A DNA stretch of 64,000 bases from Betaproteobacteria bacterium (lineage in GTDB: Bacteria > Pseudomonadota > Gammaproteobacteria > Burkholderiales > SG8-41): contig JANYDM010000098.1 of the NCBI GenBank assembly GCA_025363575.1, positions 65,562-129,561 of the forward strand, given 5' to 3'. This document shows, piece by piece, positions 29,323-38,587 of the stretch (the stretch's first letter is position 1; every line of letters starts with the position of its first letter). The position numbers and the translations under genes were made by a program. The notes beneath the pieces were generated by a model that ran no database searches, was not told the origin of the DNA, and saw only the letters and a list, made by a program, of their open reading frames with translations.

Positions 29323-29724
29323 CAGCCTCAGTTTGTCCTGCATCCGCGCGTCGAACCGCGCGAGGTCGATGATGATGCGCGCATGGATGCCTTCGCCGAT
29401 GCGCTCTTTCTCGTCTTCGGCGTGCACGCTGAACGTCAATGTGCGCTTCTCGACTTTCATCAACTCCGCGTACGCGCTTACGCGCATGCCGACCGGCGTT
29501 GCCGCAGTGTGGGTAATATCGAGATGGGTGCCGACGGTCTGATGCCCGGCCGGCAAGAGGCCTTCGACTGCCTGTAAAGCTGCCGCCTCCATCAGATTCA
29601 CCATGACCGGTGTCGCCAGCACATGCACGCGCCCGCTGCCGACGTGCGGCGCGGTATGCTCTTCGCTCACGACAATTTCAACCCGCCCCTTGAGTCCGGG
29701 CCGCAGCGCGCTGGCGTCATTCAT
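29308..29724 (-). CDS. Hot-dog fold thioesterase, FlK-like
   Basis: A 138-residue single hot-dog domain of the fluoroacetyl-CoA thioesterase-like/4HBT group. Visible are VMVNLMEAAALQAVEGLLPAG (a helix with the Glu common in this group), GTHLDITHTAATPVGMRV and a C-terminal EGIHARIIIDLARF strand. The substrate is likely a CoA thioester. It stands alone downstream of the terminator at 29761-29788, so it probably has its own promoter in the short gap before it. Confidence 0.87.
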   Translation of the reverse strand: MNDASALRPGLKGRVEIVVSEEHTAPHVGSGRVHVLATPVMVNLMEAAALQAVEGLLPAGHQTVGTHLDITHTAATPVGMRVSAYAELMKVEKRTLTFSVHAEDEKERIGEGIHARIIIDLARFDARMQDKLRLIRKS

Positions 29725-29760
29725 GTCGAACCCAATTCACAGGAAGTCAATGCGAAAACA

Positions 29761-29788
29761 AAAACGGCCATCCGATGATGGCCGTTTT
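29761..29788 (-). terminator. Rho-independent terminator
   Basis: A perfect stem of AAAACGGCCATC paired with GATGGCCGTTTT around a 4-base loop lies 24 bases after the stop of the secreted-protein gene (29813-30502, minus strand) and continues into a short T-run on that strand. It would end that transcript before the thioesterase gene. Confidence 0.85.
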
Positions 29789-29812
29789 GCATGCGTGCAC
29801 TGGCGTGTCCAG

Positions 29813-30502
29813 CTATTTCGGCGCCTGCTCGTAACCGGCGCAGATGCTGGAGGTCCCGACGTCGCGCGCGATCGCCGCGCTGTCGGCGTCGAGCTTGCCT
29901 TCATTCAGCATCTTTTTTGCATTTGCGCAGGCCTCGCGGCGGTCCGTCTCGGTTGAAGAGAACGATGTGATCCCGATTATGCTGGTGGTGCTGCGGATCT
30001 TGCGCAATGTGCCGCCCGGATATCCGCTTTTCAGCATCATGTCCATCAATTCGGTGGCGCGATAAGGATCGGCGTAAGCGCTCAACCCCAGAAAGCCGAC
30101 CTTGTTGTAATAATCGTAAGCGCGGGCGCGCGCGAGGTTGCTGTTGTCGACCCCGCGTTCGAGCAGGCGCAACGCGATGCGAACGCGTTGGTCCTCGGAC
30201 ATATCACGGAACTGGTCGGGAATGTCTGAGCTGAACAGCAACGCACTCGCCTCGACGCAGACATCGCCGCTCACTTTGCCGGAGGGGACTTCGGTTTCGC
30301 ATTTTTCCCGCAAGGCCTTGAAGGCCTCGGCATTCTTGCTGGGTGCGGTAGGCTGCGGCGTATACGCAGGCTGGTTTGGCGATGAGGACATGCCGGGCTC
30401 GGACGGAAATGCACCCTGCGCAAGCGAGTTAAAACTTGCCAATCCTGCCGCGGCGGCAACTGCCGCGACCGCGCCGGCAAGAACGAATTCACGAGCATTC
30501 AT
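29813..30502 (-). CDS. Exported protein of unknown function with helical repeat-like region
   Basis: I do not recognise this 229-residue protein. It begins with a clear signal peptide (MNAREFVLAGAVAAVAAAAG, cleavage near SLAQG), then a Pro/Ser-rich linker (about 35-55) and a helical region with two cysteine pairs (CETEVPSGKVSGDVC and ACANAKK...SSIC). Phrases such as ARAYDYYNKVGFLGLSAY recall Sel1/TPR-like helices, but no family is certain. The start at 30502 has GGGGAGG upstream. It is followed by a strong terminator and is monocistronic. Confidence 0.75.
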   Translation of the reverse strand: MNAREFVLAGAVAAVAAAAGLASFNSLAQGAFPSEPGMSSSPNQPAYTPQPTAPSKNAEAFKALREKCETEVPSGKVSGDVCVEASALLFSSDIPDQFRDMSEDQRVRIALRLLERGVDNSNLARARAYDYYNKVGFLGLSAYADPYRATELMDMMLKSGYPGGTLRKIRSTTSIIGITSFSSTETDRREACANAKKMLNEGKLDADSAAIARDVGTSSICAGYEQAPK

Positions 30503-30592
30503 AAAGCCTCCCCTGATTGAGACGGGAATTTTACTTGCATGCGTGCGATAACGCCACGGTCTCGATGTGATGTTTCTCACCTGGCGCAGCCC

Positions 30593-31981
30593 CTATACCG
30601 GGACGCCCCGCTCCGCCAAGTCCCAGTACAACCCCGTCATCATCTGCAGGCCTTCGCGCAGAATGGGCGCGAGCACATGTTCGTCGGGGGCATGCTGTGA
30701 GCAGCCCGCATAAGAGTGCGGCACCCAAATCGTGGGCAGACCGAGCGTGTCGGCGAAGCACTCATTGGGAAGCGAGCCGCCGATATTAGGCAGAATCGCT
30801 GGCCTGGCGCCCGTCGTGCGCACAATAGAATCCGCTGCCCAGCGCACCCATGGATGATCGGGATCCAGGCGCGTGGCATGAAAAAACCCTTTTTTCGCTT
30901 GCTCGACCTGCACCATGCCGTAGCCATGTGCATCCAGATGCTTGCGTAATGCAGGCACGAAGGACAGCGGTTCGCTGCCGGCCACGAAGCGGATCTGGCA
31001 ATGTGCCGTGGCGCGCCCCGGTATCGCGTTCACCGGGTTTTCCGGATTGCCGGTCCTGAATGCGAGGATTTCGAACGTATGCCAGCCGTAAACTTTTTCG
31101 GCGCGGGTAAACCCGGGTTCGCCCCACCAGTCATCAACGGCAGGCTCATCGGCACCCGGCTGAACGGCGCAATCCGCAAGCGCCTTGCGCACCGACACTG
31201 GAATCGACGGCGGCAGGATTGCGGGCACCAGCACCTTGCCTTCCCGCGTAACGATGCTCGCGAGCGCGTGCGCGAGTATCACGCCCGGATTTGCCAGCAA
31301 TCCGCCCCAGTTGCCGGAATGGTGAGCGCCTTCGCGCAATTCCACCGTGAAATCCATGTTGAGCGCGCCGCGCGAGCCCAGATAGATTGTCGGGCGCTGC
31401 GCGGAAAGGCGCGGACCGTCGGAAGCAATCAGCACATCGGCCTTGAGCCGCGCGCTTTCACGGGCGCAGAATTCCTGCAAGCCCGGCGAGCCCACCTCCT
31501 CGCCGGTCTCGATCAGAAATTTCGCGTTGAAGCCCAGCTTGCCGCGCTCTGCGATGACGGTCGCGAGCGCCGCCATGTTGATCGAATGCTGCGCCTTGTT
31601 GTCGGCAGCGCCGCGCCCGTAGTAGCGCTCGCCTTCCTGCTTGAGCTCCCACGGCGACAGCCCTGCGCGCCACTGCCCTTCCAGTCCACGTATCACGTCG
31701 CCATGACCGTAAGAGAGCACCGTCGGCAGATTTGCACCTTCGATCCGCTCGGCAAAGAGCAGCGGTCCGGCGCCCGCGACTGGGTTTTCGAAAATTTTAA
31801 CTTTGAAACCTGTGCGTTCGAAGGCGGGCGCGAGTTCCTCCTTCAGATAAGCGCCAAGGAGCGACCGGCTTTCGGGCACCTGGCTTTCGGTGCGATAGGC
31901 GACGCGACGCGCAAGGTCGGCGACAAAAGCGCCCTCGTCGAAATGGCGCGTGGCGCGCGAGATCGCAGATTCGCGGGTCAT
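30593..31981 (-). CDS. M20 family metallopeptidase
   Basis: A 462-residue zinc peptidase or amidohydrolase. It contains VLSYGHGDVIRG (metal His and catalytic Asp), GRGAADNKAQHSIN, TGEEVGSPGLQEFC (catalytic Glu pair) and a C-terminal metal His region. The length and the GRGAADNKAQ form point to the carboxypeptidase/dipeptidase branch of M20. The start at 31981 is just 5 bases after the stop of the class II aldolase gene, so the two are co-transcribed. It is distinct from the ArgE-like gene at 18.5-19.7 kb. Confidence 0.92.
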   Translation of the reverse strand: MTRESAISRATRHFDEGAFVADLARRVAYRTESQVPESRSLLGAYLKEELAPAFERTGFKVKIFENPVAGAGPLLFAERIEGANLPTVLSYGHGDVIRGLEGQWRAGLSPWELKQEGERYYGRGAADNKAQHSINMAALATVIAERGKLGFNAKFLIETGEEVGSPGLQEFCARESARLKADVLIASDGPRLSAQRPTIYLGSRGALNMDFTVELREGAHHSGNWGGLLANPGVILAHALASIVTREGKVLVPAILPPSIPVSVRKALADCAVQPGADEPAVDDWWGEPGFTRAEKVYGWHTFEILAFRTGNPENPVNAIPGRATAHCQIRFVAGSEPLSFVPALRKHLDAHGYGMVQVEQAKKGFFHATRLDPDHPWVRWAADSIVRTTGARPAILPNIGGSLPNECFADTLGLPTIWVPHSYAGCSQHAPDEHVLAPILREGLQMMTGLYWDLAERGVPV

Positions 31982-31986
31982 CGTGC

Positions 31987-32772
31987 TTACTCCTTGTAAT
32001 CCGGATAGCGCTGCTCGACCAGTGCCATACTCGCGATCCAGTCGCGGCTCTGCGCGTCGTACTGTCCCATGCGACCGAATTTCCTGACGCGCTCGGCGCA
32101 CACCTCAGGCGCCGGCGTGATTACCGGCGTGCCGCCTGCCAGCGCGCCGACCTGCGCGCGGCATGCAAGCTCGAAGAAGTGATGAAAAATGTACGCTTCC
32201 GGCAACGTCGTGCCGCACACCAGCGCACCGTGATTCTCGAGAATCATCACCCACTTATCGCCGAGCTCGCGCGCGAGATGATGCGAGCCTTCCGCCGTCG
32301 TGTCGTCGACTTCATTCGCGTAGTAGGCAATGCGCTCGTAAAAGCGCATGGCCTGCTGCGTGATCGGCAACAACCCGCATTTCTGCGCCGACACGGCGAG
32401 ATTGGCCGGTGAATGCGTGTGCACCGCCGCCCTGATGTCTGGACGCGCTTTCATCAGCGCGGCGTGGAGGTTATAGGCGGCGGGGCTCGCCTTATAAGGC
32501 GCATCCATCACCTTATTGCCATCGACGTCGTATTTGACGAGATTGGACGCGGTAACCTGCTCCATGAAGACATTGTCCGCTTTGACGAGAAAATGGCCGG
32601 CCTCGCCCGGCACGCGCGCCGAAATATGGTTGTACGTCATATCGACGAATATAAAATGCGCGACCAGCCGGTGCGCCGCCGCGAGCTCGCAGCGCAACTG
32701 CCATTCTGCATCACTAACACGTTCGCGGACGAGCGAGCTCTTTACTGGCATCGATCCCGTATTGCTAACCAT
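31987..32772 (-). CDS. Class II aldolase/adducin family protein
   Basis: A 261-residue protein of the class II aldolase/adducin family, which includes zinc-dependent sugar-phosphate aldolases and decarboxylases. Conserved parts are DMTYNHISARVPG, VHTHSPANLAVSA (zinc-binding His pair) and ILENHGALVCGTTLPEAY. The start at 32772 follows AAGGA. The substrate is unknown; relatives in Burkholderiales often accompany catabolic genes. It forms a two-gene unit with the M20 peptidase. Confidence 0.9.
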   Translation of the reverse strand: MVSNTGSMPVKSSLVRERVSDAEWQLRCELAAAHRLVAHFIFVDMTYNHISARVPGEAGHFLVKADNVFMEQVTASNLVKYDVDGNKVMDAPYKASPAAYNLHAALMKARPDIRAAVHTHSPANLAVSAQKCGLLPITQQAMRFYERIAYYANEVDDTTAEGSHHLARELGDKWVMILENHGALVCGTTLPEAYIFHHFFELACRAQVGALAGGTPVITPAPEVCAERVRKFGRMGQYDAQSRDWIASMALVEQRYPDYKE

Positions 32773-32979
32773 TGGATTCCTTCGACGGTGGACGCGAAAC
32801 TGCGAAACTTTAACACGGCGTGCCGGTGAACTTTCTCCGCCGCCCTGCGCCGTGTGCAATGCACAAACCTCGACTGCGCGGTGGCCGCCGCGCAGATATT
32901 GCTAGGCAGACCCGGCTGTGCTAAAAACGTATTCATAACAATTCACGCCGGCACCGCCGGCAATTCCGGAGGAAGCTTC

Positions 32980-33423
32980 ATGCCTAGCCGTTATTTACGT
33001 CACTCGATCGTCGTTGCGGCCGCTCTGCTGGCCGTGCAATCCACCATGGCATGCGCAGCCGACAGCGCGCTCGATTACGGCTTTTTCAAGGCCAGCGTCG
33101 AGCCGATATTTCTCAAGAAGCGGCCCGAGCACGTGCGCTGCTACGTCTGTCATTCCGAAAACAACAATGCTTTCCACCTGGAAAAACTGTCGCCGGGCGC
33201 CAAATTCTGGAGCGAAGAACAATCGCGCAAGAACTTTGCTTCGGCGTCGAGCCTCGTGATACCCGGAGAGCCGATGAAAAGCCGCTTGTTGCTGCAGCCG
33301 CTTGCGCTCGAATCCGGCGGCAATGCATATCATTCTGGCGGCCGGCAATTCGAAAGCAAAGACGCGCCGGAATGGAAAATACTCGCGGCCTGGGCAAACG
33401 GCAAGAAAGCGCCGGTCAAATAG
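32980..33423 (+). CDS. Exported mono-heme c-type cytochrome-like protein
   Basis: A 147-residue secreted protein with a signal peptide ending near TMACAADSA. One heme motif CYVCH is at residues 54-58 in the sequence EHVRCYVCHSENNNAFHLEKL, resembling cytochrome c-like domains of large oxidoreductase systems. The C-terminal part has PEWKILAAWANGKK, common in such domains. The start at 32980 has GGAGGAAG upstream. It is convergent with a YVTN beta-propeller gene and shares a bidirectional terminator with it. The electron partner is unknown. Confidence 0.85.
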   Translation: MPSRYLRHSIVVAAALLAVQSTMACAADSALDYGFFKASVEPIFLKKRPEHVRCYVCHSENNNAFHLEKLSPGAKFWSEEQSRKNFASASSLVIPGEPMKSRLLLQPLALESGGNAYHSGGRQFESKDAPEWKILAAWANGKKAPVK

Positions 33424-33440
33424 ACCAAACTCATCGCATG

Positions 33441-33470
33441 AAAAAACGGCGCCCCAGGGGCGCCGTTTTT
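33441..33470. terminator. Bidirectional Rho-independent terminator
   Basis: The arms AAAAACGGCGCCCC and GGGGCGCCGTTTTT form a GC-rich stem with A-runs and T-runs on both sides, so it works on either strand. It lies between the convergent mono-heme gene and the beta-propeller gene. Confidence 0.9.
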
Positions 33471-33495
33471 TTATTCCCGAATACGTGACCGATTA

Positions 33496-34551
33496 TTAAC
33501 GCATGACCAGCGTATTCATCCGCTTGGGTACCTGACCGACCGGCACCTGGGCGACGATCTTCAGCGTTTTCGCATCAATCGCGGAAACCGAGTTGAAAGT
33601 CGAATTGCCTACGTACACCTGCTTTCCGTCGCCGGAGAACGTGAGCCAGTCCGGAATCGAGCCGATCGGCTCGCGTCCGGCGATCTTGCGGTCCGGCAGC
33701 GCGGCGAATCCCACCGGCTTCAAGTCAGGCAGCGAGTATACGAACACGCCGTTTGCAATGTGGCTGTTGGCCCACAGCGTCTTGCCGTCCGGCGAGATAC
33801 CAATACCGTGGGACGGCACTCCCGCACCGACGCGCCCTTCCACGACACCATAACCATTGGGCTGATCGGGAAATTTAATCCTAGCGACTTCTTTGCGCGC
33901 ATTAAAGTCGACCACCGCGAAGCCGTGCAGATTCGAGAGCTGAACGAACACGCGGCTCGTGGAACCGTCGGCTGCTTTTTCAATCGCCATTGGCCGCACG
34001 CCGCCGTCGAACTCGATTTCCCACGCGGTTTTCTCGGTCGCCAGATCGACGACGTTCATGAACTTCTTGCGCGTCGAGCCGGAAATCGCGTACTTGCCAT
34101 CGGGCGTAACGTACGTGTTGTGCAGCCGGCTCGTCATCGGGATGGTTTTCGAGAGTTTCTGCCCGACGGCGTCGATGATGTCCAGCGTCCCCGGCTCGGT
34201 GATTGCGACCACGATGCGTTTGCCGTCGGGTGTCACCGCGAGGTTGTTCGGACGGCCGCTCAGCGGGATGTGCTTGACGATCTTCCCCGACTTCTGGTCC
34301 ACCACCTCGAGCGTGCTGTCAGATTCGTTGCTGACATAGACCCACTTCCCGTCAGGCGAGAAGCCGACACCGTGCGACGCTTCGATGCCCTTGATTTCCT
34401 GCACGACCTTGTTGGTGGCGGAATCGATGACGTGGATACTGTCACCCGCACTGTTAGTCACGTAGATACGCGACGATTCGGCAGCCGCCGGCCAGGCCGC
34501 CGCGATTGCCAGCGTCATGAAACCGAGTCGAAACTTGTTATTTTTGGCCAT
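33496..34551 (-). CDS. Exported YVTN-type beta-propeller protein
   Basis: A 351-residue protein with a signal peptide ending near AWPAAAESS and about seven beta-propeller blades of the YVTN/lactonase-like type (IYVTNSAGDSIHVIDSATNK, VYVSNESDSTLEVVD, LAVTPDGKRIVVAITEPGTL). Such proteins act in the periplasm, often near quinoprotein dehydrogenases. The start at 34551 (MAKNNKF) is chosen because AAGGAGG lies 9 bases upstream; the ATG at 34560 is too close to it. It is convergent with the mono-heme gene, which could be a functional partner. Confidence 0.9.
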   Translation of the reverse strand: MAKNNKFRLGFMTLAIAAAWPAAAESSRIYVTNSAGDSIHVIDSATNKVVQEIKGIEASHGVGFSPDGKWVYVSNESDSTLEVVDQKSGKIVKHIPLSGRPNNLAVTPDGKRIVVAITEPGTLDIIDAVGQKLSKTIPMTSRLHNTYVTPDGKYAISGSTRKKFMNVVDLATEKTAWEIEFDGGVRPMAIEKAADGSTSRVFVQLSNLHGFAVVDFNARKEVARIKFPDQPNGYGVVEGRVGAGVPSHGIGISPDGKTLWANSHIANGVFVYSLPDLKPVGFAALPDRKIAGREPIGSIPDWLTFSGDGKQVYVGNSTFNSVSAIDAKTLKIVAQVPVGQVPKRMNTLVMR

Positions 34552-34632
34552 AGTCAACATCCTCCTTGATGGGCGAAGTCAGTCTAAGCTGATGGAAGAG
34601 CAAAGGCAATGCGGCAGTGCGGCATCTCTGGT

Positions 34633-36345
34633 TCATTCGTCATCGGCCGCCTCCTTTTCGATGTCTATGCCGTAGTCGCATTTTATTTTACCGGCGGATG
34701 TCTTGCCGTCGATGAAATCGGCCATCAGTACTGCGCGGTCGCGACCGGCGGGCGCGCCGAACCCCCCGCCTCCGGGCGTCATGATGCGCAGATGCTGGCC
34801 CTGCTTGATGCGGCCGCTGTACTTGCTCGGGATCTTTTGCATGGCGCCGCCGTCCTCTTCGAGGAAAAAAGCGCTGAAGCTGCCATTGCCACCTTCGTAA
34901 AGGCCGCGCGGCGCGAATGCCGCACGATCGCCCCGCACATTGACTGACGCGCTCTCCGCCAGCATTTCATACTCGCGAAGGATGCCGAGACCGCCACGAA
35001 ATTTTCCGCTGCCGCCGGAATCGGGCACGAGCTCATAACGCGTCACGCGCACCGGGTAGTCCATCTCGATCGACTCGACCGGAATGTTCATCGCATTCGA
35101 CGTGCCCGTGCTCACCGCATCCGCGCCGTCAGCCGTCTGGCTGCCACCCATGCCGCCGTTGTAGCTTTCATAAAACACGAAGTTGCGGCCGGTGCGCGGG
35201 TCCACCCCGCCGAAAGAGACGCCAACCGGCACGCCGCAGCATTGCGCGCCGACCTTGGCCGGCACCGCGAGCGCGAGTGCGCCCATCACCGTATCGGCAA
35301 CGCGATTGACCGTGACCGAACGCGCGTTGACCGGCGCGGGATGGCGCGGATTAAGCAGCGTGCCTTCCGGCACATGCACTTCGACGACGCGCGTGAGGCC
35401 ATCATTGAACGGAATGTCGTCCGGCAGCACGCAGCGCACGCAATAGAATACGGTGGTCCATGCTTTCGACAGCGGCGAATTGAGCGGCCCGCGCACCTGC
35501 GCGTCGGTGCCGGTGAAATCGAACTTCATTCTGTCGTCGCATACTTCCAGCTTCACGTGAATCTTGATCGGCCTGGTCAGATCGACGCCGTCATGGTCCA
35601 TGTAATCGGTGAATTCGAATACACCGTTGGGTATGTCGCGGATCGCGGCGCGCGCCTTCTTCTCCGCATAGTCGATCAGCAATTCCATTGCATGGCTGAC
35701 GCCTGCATAGCCGTAGCGCCCGAGCAGGTCACGCAGGCGCTGCTCGCCTTTGAGCAAAGCCCCCTGCTGCGCGCGCATGTCGCCCATGAATATGTCGGGC
35801 CCGCGCACATTCGCGCATATCATGTCGATCAGCGTCTTGTTTTCACTGCCGGCATCGACCAGCTTGACCGGCGGAATCACCAGGCCTTCCTGGTACAGCT
35901 CAGTCGCCGTCATCGGATTGCTGCCTGCGACCATGCCGCCGACGTCGGTGTAGTGAATGATGCAGCCGGCGAACACGATCAGGCGGCCGTCGTGGAAGAT
36001 CGGCCGGAACACCGCGATGTCCGGCAAATGGCTGCCGCCCCGATAGGGATCGTTGACGATGTAAACGTCGCCGGCATGCATCGTCGGCTGCGGAAATTCC
36101 TTGATGACCTCCTGCAGCATGAAGCGCATGGATCCCAGGTGCCCGGGCACTACTACCGGCTGTGCGACGATGCGGCCGGCCGCGGTGAATATCGCGCATG
36201 AGGCATCCTGCGCTTCCTTGACGACCTGCGAGTACGCCGAACGCAGCAGGGTCAACTGGATTTCCTCGGTGATCGCGTTCAGCGCATTGGAGAATATTTC
36301 CAGCCGGTACGCATCAAACGAAACGGTATGCGGCGCGTTCATCAT
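34633..36345 (-). CDS. hyuB: Hydantoinase B/oxoprolinase family protein
   Basis: A 570-residue HyuB-type subunit. With HyuA it forms ATP-dependent N-methylhydantoinase, 5-oxoprolinase or acetone/acetophenone carboxylase-like enzymes. Seen are YRLEIFSNALNAITEEI at the N-terminus, VNDPYRGGSHLPDIAVFRPIF, SGGSGKFRGGLGILREYE and the C-terminal MTPGGGGFGAP. The ATG overlaps the HyuA stop by 4 bases. The substrate class cannot be fixed from sequence alone. Confidence 0.95.
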   Translation of the reverse strand: MMNAPHTVSFDAYRLEIFSNALNAITEEIQLTLLRSAYSQVVKEAQDASCAIFTAAGRIVAQPVVVPGHLGSMRFMLQEVIKEFPQPTMHAGDVYIVNDPYRGGSHLPDIAVFRPIFHDGRLIVFAGCIIHYTDVGGMVAGSNPMTATELYQEGLVIPPVKLVDAGSENKTLIDMICANVRGPDIFMGDMRAQQGALLKGEQRLRDLLGRYGYAGVSHAMELLIDYAEKKARAAIRDIPNGVFEFTDYMDHDGVDLTRPIKIHVKLEVCDDRMKFDFTGTDAQVRGPLNSPLSKAWTTVFYCVRCVLPDDIPFNDGLTRVVEVHVPEGTLLNPRHPAPVNARSVTVNRVADTVMGALALAVPAKVGAQCCGVPVGVSFGGVDPRTGRNFVFYESYNGGMGGSQTADGADAVSTGTSNAMNIPVESIEMDYPVRVTRYELVPDSGGSGKFRGGLGILREYEMLAESASVNVRGDRAAFAPRGLYEGGNGSFSAFFLEEDGGAMQKIPSKYSGRIKQGQHLRIMTPGGGGFGAPAGRDRAVLMADFIDGKTSAGKIKCDYGIDIEKEAADDE

Positions 36346-38447
36346 GTTTGTCTTTCACGCGTAATCATGAGATTGCCGACCCGGTCACAACGCACGTTCC
36401 ATCCCGGCGGCACGACCGTGGTCGAGTCAGCCGCCTCGATCAACGCAGGGCCGGCCACCGAGTCTTCAGCGAGCATCAACGCGCGGTCATAGCAAGCGCA
36501 GTCGAGCATGCCGTGATCCCTGAAATAGACCTTGTGCGGGGCTTTGCGCGCTCTTTGGGCGGTGCCATCCCCCTGCGCCAGCGGCTGATGCTCGAGACGC
36601 CGCGAATTACCGACGGCGGTCACCGACAAGGTCACGAATTGAATAATGCCTGCGGTATCGCGCCGCCCGTACATGCGCTCGTGCAGCTGATGAAAAGATT
36701 CGGAGATTTCCGGCTGGTCAGCACCGGTCAGCGCGCGGTCCGGCAACCGCATATTAATTTCGTACGCCTGGCGCCGGTAGCGCATATCGGCCGAGCGTTG
36801 AAACGTAATTGTGCCATCGGCGAGGCCGTAGAGCTTCAGCGCTTCGCGTCCGCGACGCTCGAGCTCGGCGAAAACTTTTTCAACCGCGGCAATATCCCCG
36901 CCGATGACGGCTTCAACGTGCGTCTGGCGAAAGTCGTAGCGGATGTCGGCGATGAGCAGGCCCTGCGCGGACAGCAGGCCCGGCGCCGGCGGCACGATGA
37001 CTTCGCGCACGCCAAGATCCCCCGCCAGCTCGATGCCATGCACGGCGCCGTTGCCGCCGAATGCGACGATCGTGAAATCCGCCGGGTCGCAGCCTTTTTC
37101 AACCGTCACGATGCGCAGCATCTTGAGCATGTTCGCGTTGGCGACTTCGACGACCGCCGCGCACGCTTCTTCGACCGTGATATTGAGAGGCTTGGCGAGT
37201 TGCTCCTGCACGATGCGGCGCGCGCGCTCGAGATCGAGCTTCATTTCGCCGCCAAGGAAATATTCAACGGGAATCCGCCCGAGCAAGAAGTTGGCGTCGG
37301 ACACCGTGACACGGTCACCACCGAGCCCGTAAGCGATGGGCCCGGGGTCGGCGCCCGCGCTTTGCGGCCCGACTTTCAATACGCCGCCACTGTCGAGCCA
37401 GGCAATCGATCCGCCGCCGGCGCCCACCTCAGCGAGGTCGACGGTCGCCGCTCCCACGTAGTAGCCGCCGCCCTGCAAAATGCGCGAAATATTGATGCCT
37501 GCGCCCAATTCCTGGCCGGGCGACTGGCGCACCTCGCCGTTCTCGATTAGACCGGCTTTGGCCGTGGTGCCGCCCATGTCGAATGAAATCAGGTTTGTCC
37601 GCCCGGCGAGCTTGCCGAAGTGCGCGGCCGCGATGACGCCTGCCGCCGGGCCCGATTCGACGATGCGGCACGGCATCTTCGTCGCTTCCGCCCAGGAAAT
37701 GATGCCGCCGTTGGATTGCATCATGTGCAGCGGCACCTTGATGCCGGCCTTGTCGAGCGCGCCGCTCATGCGCTCGAGATAAGTTGACACACGCGGACCG
37801 AGACAGGCGTTGACCACGGTCGTGCTGGTGCGTTCGTATTCGCGGTACTGGGGATAAATGTCGCTCGACAGCGTGACAAAGCAGCCCGGCAGCATCTCCC
37901 TCGCAATTTCGCCAGCGCGCTGTTCGTGTGCGGCGTTGCGAAATGAAAACAGGAAACAGATCGCGAGCGCTTCGATGCGTTCGCCTGCCAGCTTTTTTAA
38001 TGTTTTTTTCAGCACGGCTTCGTCGAGCGGCGTTACGACCGCGCCGGCGGCGTCGATACGCTCCGGTATGCCAAACGACAGCCGACGCGGCACCAGCGGC
38101 GCGATTTTTTTATAGGATTGGTCAAACAGGCTGTAGCGCTTATGGCGCTGGATCTCCAGCAAGTCGCGAAACCCTTCCGTCACCAGCAGGGCCGTGCGCG
38201 CACCCGCGCCTTGCAGCACTGTATTCGAAGCGACGGTGCTCGCGTGGGTGAACTGGCTGACGCGCGCAAGTTCGAGGCTGAGCTCATCTCGCGCGCGGCG
38301 CACGCCGACCAGTACCGCTGCCGACGGATCATGCGGCGTGGAACTGACTTTCAATGTCTGGATGTGGCCGGTGTCTTCGTTCAGGATCACGAGATCGGTG
38401 AATGTGCCGCCGATATCGACGGCGATACGATAGCGTTCTTGCGTCAT
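36342..38447 (-). CDS. hyuA: Hydantoinase A/oxoprolinase family protein
   Basis: A 701-residue HyuA-type subunit with an actin-like ATPase fold. The N-terminal Hydant_A_N domain starts AVDIGGTFTDLVILNEDTG. The central hydantoinase A domain (about 200-490) includes ISFDMGGTTAKAGLIENGE and ADPGPIAYGLGGDRVTVSDA, and the C-terminal acetophenone-carboxylase-like domain follows. It is coupled to HyuB by a 4-base overlap and is divergent from a Bug receptor gene over a 140-base gap, which suggests a link between uptake and ring or amide opening. Confidence 0.95.
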   Translation of the reverse strand: MTQERYRIAVDIGGTFTDLVILNEDTGHIQTLKVSSTPHDPSAAVLVGVRRARDELSLELARVSQFTHASTVASNTVLQGAGARTALLVTEGFRDLLEIQRHKRYSLFDQSYKKIAPLVPRRLSFGIPERIDAAGAVVTPLDEAVLKKTLKKLAGERIEALAICFLFSFRNAAHEQRAGEIAREMLPGCFVTLSSDIYPQYREYERTSTTVVNACLGPRVSTYLERMSGALDKAGIKVPLHMMQSNGGIISWAEATKMPCRIVESGPAAGVIAAAHFGKLAGRTNLISFDMGGTTAKAGLIENGEVRQSPGQELGAGINISRILQGGGYYVGAATVDLAEVGAGGGSIAWLDSGGVLKVGPQSAGADPGPIAYGLGGDRVTVSDANFLLGRIPVEYFLGGEMKLDLERARRIVQEQLAKPLNITVEEACAAVVEVANANMLKMLRIVTVEKGCDPADFTIVAFGGNGAVHGIELAGDLGVREVIVPPAPGLLSAQGLLIADIRYDFRQTHVEAVIGGDIAAVEKVFAELERRGREALKLYGLADGTITFQRSADMRYRRQAYEINMRLPDRALTGADQPEISESFHQLHERMYGRRDTAGIIQFVTLSVTAVGNSRRLEHQPLAQGDGTAQRARKAPHKVYFRDHGMLDCACYDRALMLAEDSVAGPALIEAADSTTVVPPGWNVRCDRVGNLMITRERQT

Positions 38448-38587
38448 TTCATTCCAGGTAACGGACGTACGTCATATGGTAATTAGCCGTGGTGACCGGC
38501 GTATCGGCGGGCGCGGTGCAAACCGTTTAAACTATATTGTAACCGCACGACGAAACCTCGCGTGCGGCCGGAGGAGAACTCAACGCT

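Noticed and set aside
32885..32979. Hairpin-rich stretch between the aldolase and mono-heme genes as a small RNA
   Set aside because: GCCGGC repeats give weak stems only, and there is no terminator or promoter to define an RNA.
36348..37550. Long plus-strand open frame opposite hyuA
   Set aside because: Antisense shadow of a clear hydantoinase gene; no recognisable domain.
38510..38540. Sigma-70 promoter with TATATT before the Bug gene at 38.6 kb
   Set aside because: TATATT at 38533-38538 is a fair -10 box, but there is no matching -35 box at the right distance.
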